Below are positions 63,367-64,000 of a DNA stretch of 64,000 nt, piece by piece. The notes under the pieces are model-generated. The model was not told where the DNA came from and made no database searches. It saw only the letters and a list, made by a program, of their open reading frames with translations. The position numbers and the translations under genes were made by a program. The DNA comes from Advenella sp. FME57 (GTDB taxonomy: Bacteria > Pseudomonadota > Gammaproteobacteria > Burkholderiales > Burkholderiaceae_B). Numbering within the stretch: position 1 is the first letter of the stretch; every line of letters starts with the position of its first letter. Location: assembly GCF_014897675.1 (NCBI RefSeq), contig NZ_JABUXU010000003.1, forward strand, positions 62,001-126,000. Reading direction: 5' to 3'.

Positions 63367-64000
63367 TTACCACAGCGTGAGCCTTAATGCCAAGGCAGCC
63401 AGCGTCACTAGTAGAACCGGTACAGTCAACACGATACCAACCCGGAAATAATATGCCCATGTAATCGTCATGCCTTTGCGCGACAGAACATGTAGCCATA
63501 ACAGTGTTGCCAGACTACCAATGGGCGTAATTTTTGGCCCCAGGTCACTACCGATCACATTCGCATAAATCATGGCTTCTTTTATGACCCCGGTGGCCTG
63601 GCTAGACTCGATCGACAATGCGCCTACAAGTACAGTAGGCATATTATTCATGATGGACGATAGAAACGCTGTTAAAAATCCTGTCCCTAGCGCCGCGCTC
63701 CAAAGGCCTTTGTCTGCCAAATCGTTTAAAAGTCCTGCTATGTAATCTGTTAAGCCTGCATTGCGCAGTCCATACACCACCAAGTACATTCCCAAAGAGA
63801 AAATCACAATTGACCAAGGTGCCTCGCGGATTACCTTCTTTGTGCTGATTACATGATTGCGGCCAGCCACAGCCAACAAAACGGCAGCGCCCATGGCGGC
63901 AATGGCGCTGACTGGAATGCCGAAATTCTCAAGCACAAAGAAACTGATCAAAAGTAATGCCAACACATACCAGCCTGCACGGAATGTTGCGAAATCCTTA
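63367..64000 (-). CDS. arsB: ArsB-family arsenite efflux protein, C-terminal part (cut by window edge)
   Basis: At least 211 residues, open to the window end (the last codons read [21 protein letters not shown] on the minus strand); the N-terminal half lies beyond 64000. Landmarks of ArsB transporters are [49 protein letters not shown] and [20 protein letters not shown]. It expels arsenite across the inner membrane. No ArsR or ArsA gene is seen in the window. Confidence 0.92.
   Translation of the reverse strand, partial: KDFATFRAGWYVLALLLISFFVLENFGIPVSAIAAMGAAVLLAVAGRNHVISTKKVIREAPWSIVIFSLGMYLVVYGLRNAGLTDYIAGLLNDLADKGLWSAALGTGFLTAFLSSIMNNMPTVLVGALSIESSQATGVIKEAMIYANVIGSDLGPKITPIGSLATLLWLHVLSRKGMTITWAYYFRVGIVLTVPVLLVTLAALALRLTLW

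Overview
The window looks like a chromosomal segment of a betaproteobacterium of the Alcaligenaceae (order Burkholderiales), something like Advenella or a Bordetella relative. This rests on the combination of gene families: an NAD-dependent formate dehydrogenase operon of the Cupriavidus fds type with its own regulator, the gloB-mltD and rnhA/methyltransferase arrangement, an LgmA/LgmC-like lipid A modification pair, and generally GC-rich coding sequence. The genus is an inference; no rRNA or other phylogenetic marker is present.

Layout. 1-3.6 kb: a LysR regulator fragment, a membrane-anchored DJ-1/PfpI protein, a lactate/malate-type dehydrogenase and a small membrane protein. 4.2-11.5 kb: an orphan type VI secretion cargo module (vgrG, an unrecognised 123-aa protein, a pentapeptide-repeat protein, a DUF2169-pentapeptide fusion and a DUF3540 protein) with no T6SS sheath, baseplate or membrane-complex genes. 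11.9-25.2 kb: mostly housekeeping genes (DUF1428, two small lipoproteins, a VOC protein, rnhA, a methyltransferase, gloB, mltD, fabI, dnaQ), then a glycosyltransferase/deacetylase pair, a GNAT acetyltransferase, a DUF442 protein, a universal stress protein and a two-component system.

25.3-39.6 kb is a formate-oxidation and molybdenum-cofactor locus. An operon fdsG-fdsB-fdsA-fdhD-fdsD continues into an OFA-family MFS transporter and a 41-residue membrane peptide, and ends at a clear intrinsic terminator. The regulator fdsR diverges from it and overlaps moaA, followed by mobA. moaC-moaD-moaE-moaB and moeA face them on the other strand. The enzyme needs bis-MGD cofactor, so enzyme, sulfurtransferase (FdhD), cofactor synthesis and a probable anion carrier lie together.

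39.8-59.2 kb: a peroxiredoxin, a YcaD-like MFS carrier with a 15-bp tandem repeat in its tail, a GntR/FCD regulator with a D-2-hydroxyacid dehydrogenase, an EamA transporter, bioB, a polar amino-acid ABC importer without an ATPase gene but coupled to an AstE/AspA-like hydrolase, a Nudix hydrolase, cardiolipin synthase, an alkyltransferase, the aldarate pathway genes kdgD and garD with a second FCD regulator, and nnrD.

59.3-64 kb: tRNA-Ala, tRNA-Glu and tRNA-Asp, then visibly more AT-rich accessory DNA: a decayed ISL3 transposase fused to the start of a zinc-ribbon gene, a 541-residue protein with a Hint (hedgehog/intein) domain, and arsenate reductase and ArsB-type efflux genes facing each other. 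This looks like the edge of an acquired segment next to the tRNA cluster. The least explained items are the Hint protein and the orphan VgrG/pentapeptide module.
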